The position numbers were made by a program, and so were the translations under genes. Below the pieces are notes generated by a model. The model saw only the letters and a list, made by a program, of their open reading frames with translations, ran no database searches and was not told the origin of the DNA. A stretch of DNA of 64,000 nucleotides from Telmatactis stephensoni (Eukaryota > Cnidaria > Anthozoa > Actiniaria > Isophelliidae), in assembly GCA_029948255.1 (NCBI GenBank), contig JALIZF010001918.1, forward strand, positions 496,001 through 560,000. Reading direction: 5' to 3'. Positions 62,616 to 64,000 of this stretch are shown here, piece by piece. Every line of letters begins with the position of its first letter. The stretch's first letter is position 1.

Positions 62616-64000
62616 ATCGATTTTTAATTAATTTGGGATTAATCAAATATCGATTGGAACCTTCACCAATATATCTACGTGTGTCATCCGTGATCAATAA
62701 TTAATCCATTAATCAACTCGAATAATGAAGTGCATGAAATATCGGTTGTCAGTGTAAGTGGAAAATAAAACAATCGATTTTTATTACATTTATCCATGGA
62801 GCTCTGAGAACTATTGAAAATGGGTTATTAAAAATGATGCTAGGATCCCATCTTCGCGTCAGTGGACTTCTACAAGAACACATCCTGCAAAGTCCATCCA
62901 AGGGCCATCGAAGAACATCTTTTGGTATATTCTTAATGGATGTACAAACTATTTCTTAGGAAATTGCTTGACTACCTCGTCAGACGCAAACAATTCCATC
63001 CGACTTTCTTGTTACTTTATCTGAAAAAATCTATATTCTGTTTTGTGGGTCGACCCAAAACAAACTAAGTTTATGTTACTTTAATCTACAGCTTTTAGTG
63101 CAAAATTTGTGCGTTAAAGATAATTACAGAGGTGCCTTCTTAGAGAGTTATCTGCATAACGTAGCATGGCACACGGCTACGATTTTTAGTGCAACATTAA
63201 TTGTTACGGCAATACGTGTTGCATGTTTTTGAACGAGCTTCAACCGCGCATGCCATGTTACTATGTTACACTACGCTAAAGGCCATTCTCCAAGTTCTCG
63301 CTGAAAGGGAATAAAATCTATTGTTCAAAATTTCGTTGCGAGTAAAGATGACCGCTGCGAGTGATTTCTGCGATGAGCGGAGAATCTGCTTAACGCAGCA
63401 ATAATGTTATGCTAAAACTTGTCCAGTGTAAACTGCTGCACAGACGAATAGTATAAAATGAACTTGATAATAATACATCTCTTGATATCTCTGAACTGTA
63501 ATTCTAAAACCTATGAGTTCTCGTAATCCTTTGTCGGACATTGTCAATTGTATGCCCAGTTTAATCGATTTCACTCTTTCTGTTCCACATTGGCTTGTGT
63601 TTAAAAATGTCGTACAAATTATCTCGTACCCTTTTTTAAAAAAGTATTGAATAAGTGAGGCAGTGTGAAGGCATGTGTGCCGAGAAACATGATTCTAAAT
63701 TAGGACCAGCGTTTCGTCTTTGGGCGCGGTGAGGTGTTGATTGTATTTGGATTTGCAGATGCAGAGTTTCTTTGGACCTTCGGAAATTGTGCGAAGCTAC
63801 TTCGGTCGTGAATAGGGTACTGTCAAACTCTCTCCATCTAAGCCGGAAGGACAATGAACTAACGTATGGATAAAGCATTGCTCTAAAGATATGTTTGTTC
63901 AAAGAGTTCAGTTCAATGGTATAACTGCAATTACCGTCGGGCGCGGTACATGTAGAAAATAAATTGTTGTAGAGGTAATAATCAAAGTGTCTTCGGATCA
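62616..64000. other. Downstream region, nothing recognised
   Basis: A-T-rich DNA after the Cys-loop gene. An AATAAA at about 62766 may serve as its polyadenylation signal. An 88-residue minus-strand frame at 63636-63902 has no recognisable features and I do not call it. Confidence 0.5.

Noticed and set aside
1..64000. CRISPR arrays, operons or prokaryotic genes
   Set aside because: No regularly spaced direct repeats with unique spacers were seen, and the genes have spliceosomal introns, so the DNA is eukaryotic.

Overview
The window looks like nuclear DNA of a marine invertebrate, most likely a cnidarian and plausibly an anthozoan such as a stony coral. The reasons are AT-rich intergenic DNA, many short exons with GT-AG introns whose phases stay consistent, animal gene families, a BEL/Pao retrotransposon, and a very high density of short fold-back (MITE-like) elements. 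The organism call is inference; no species marker is visible.

Layout: (1) 1-793, microsatellite. (2) 794-11453 (+), a 22-exon BTB/BACK gene, BTBD16-like. (3) 11454-16068, intergenic: fold-backs, TTTA microsatellites and one unrecognised 115-residue ORF. (4) 16069-17732 (-), DNA polymerase lambda (POLL) with no long introns, its BRCT part and its polymerase part in different frames. (5) 18207-20523 (+), a 4-exon p24 cargo receptor (TMED4/TMED9 type), head-to-head with POLL. (6) 20524-22539, intergenic. (7) 22540-34429 (-), a 3-exon steryl-sulfatase/arylsulfatase-like gene. Its 9-kb first intron carries a complete BEL/Pao LTR retrotransposon on the opposite strand (26156-33961). That element has indistinguishable 706-bp LTRs, a CATAT target duplication and one uninterrupted 2068-residue Gag-Pol. 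(8) 34927-44870 (+), a 13-exon P5C synthase (ALDH18A1), head-to-head with the sulfatase. (9) 44871-55396, about 10.5 kb of gene-poor DNA with fold-backs, minisatellites and a possible decayed 7TM-receptor fragment. (10) 55397-62615 (+), an 8-exon anion-type Cys-loop receptor subunit (GABA-A/glycine-like) with a one-base frameshift in exon 6. (11) 62616-64000, nothing recognised.

The host genes belong to unrelated pathways: DNA repair, ER-Golgi cargo transport, sulfate ester hydrolysis, proline/ornithine synthesis and neurotransmission. I see no functional cluster. Two closely spaced head-to-head pairs (POLL/TMED and sulfatase/P5CS) suggest shared promoter regions. The distinctive content is the non-coding mobile DNA: several palindromic families, some present two to four times, some with shared termini near TTAA, one nested inside another, and one containing a 62-bp minisatellite.
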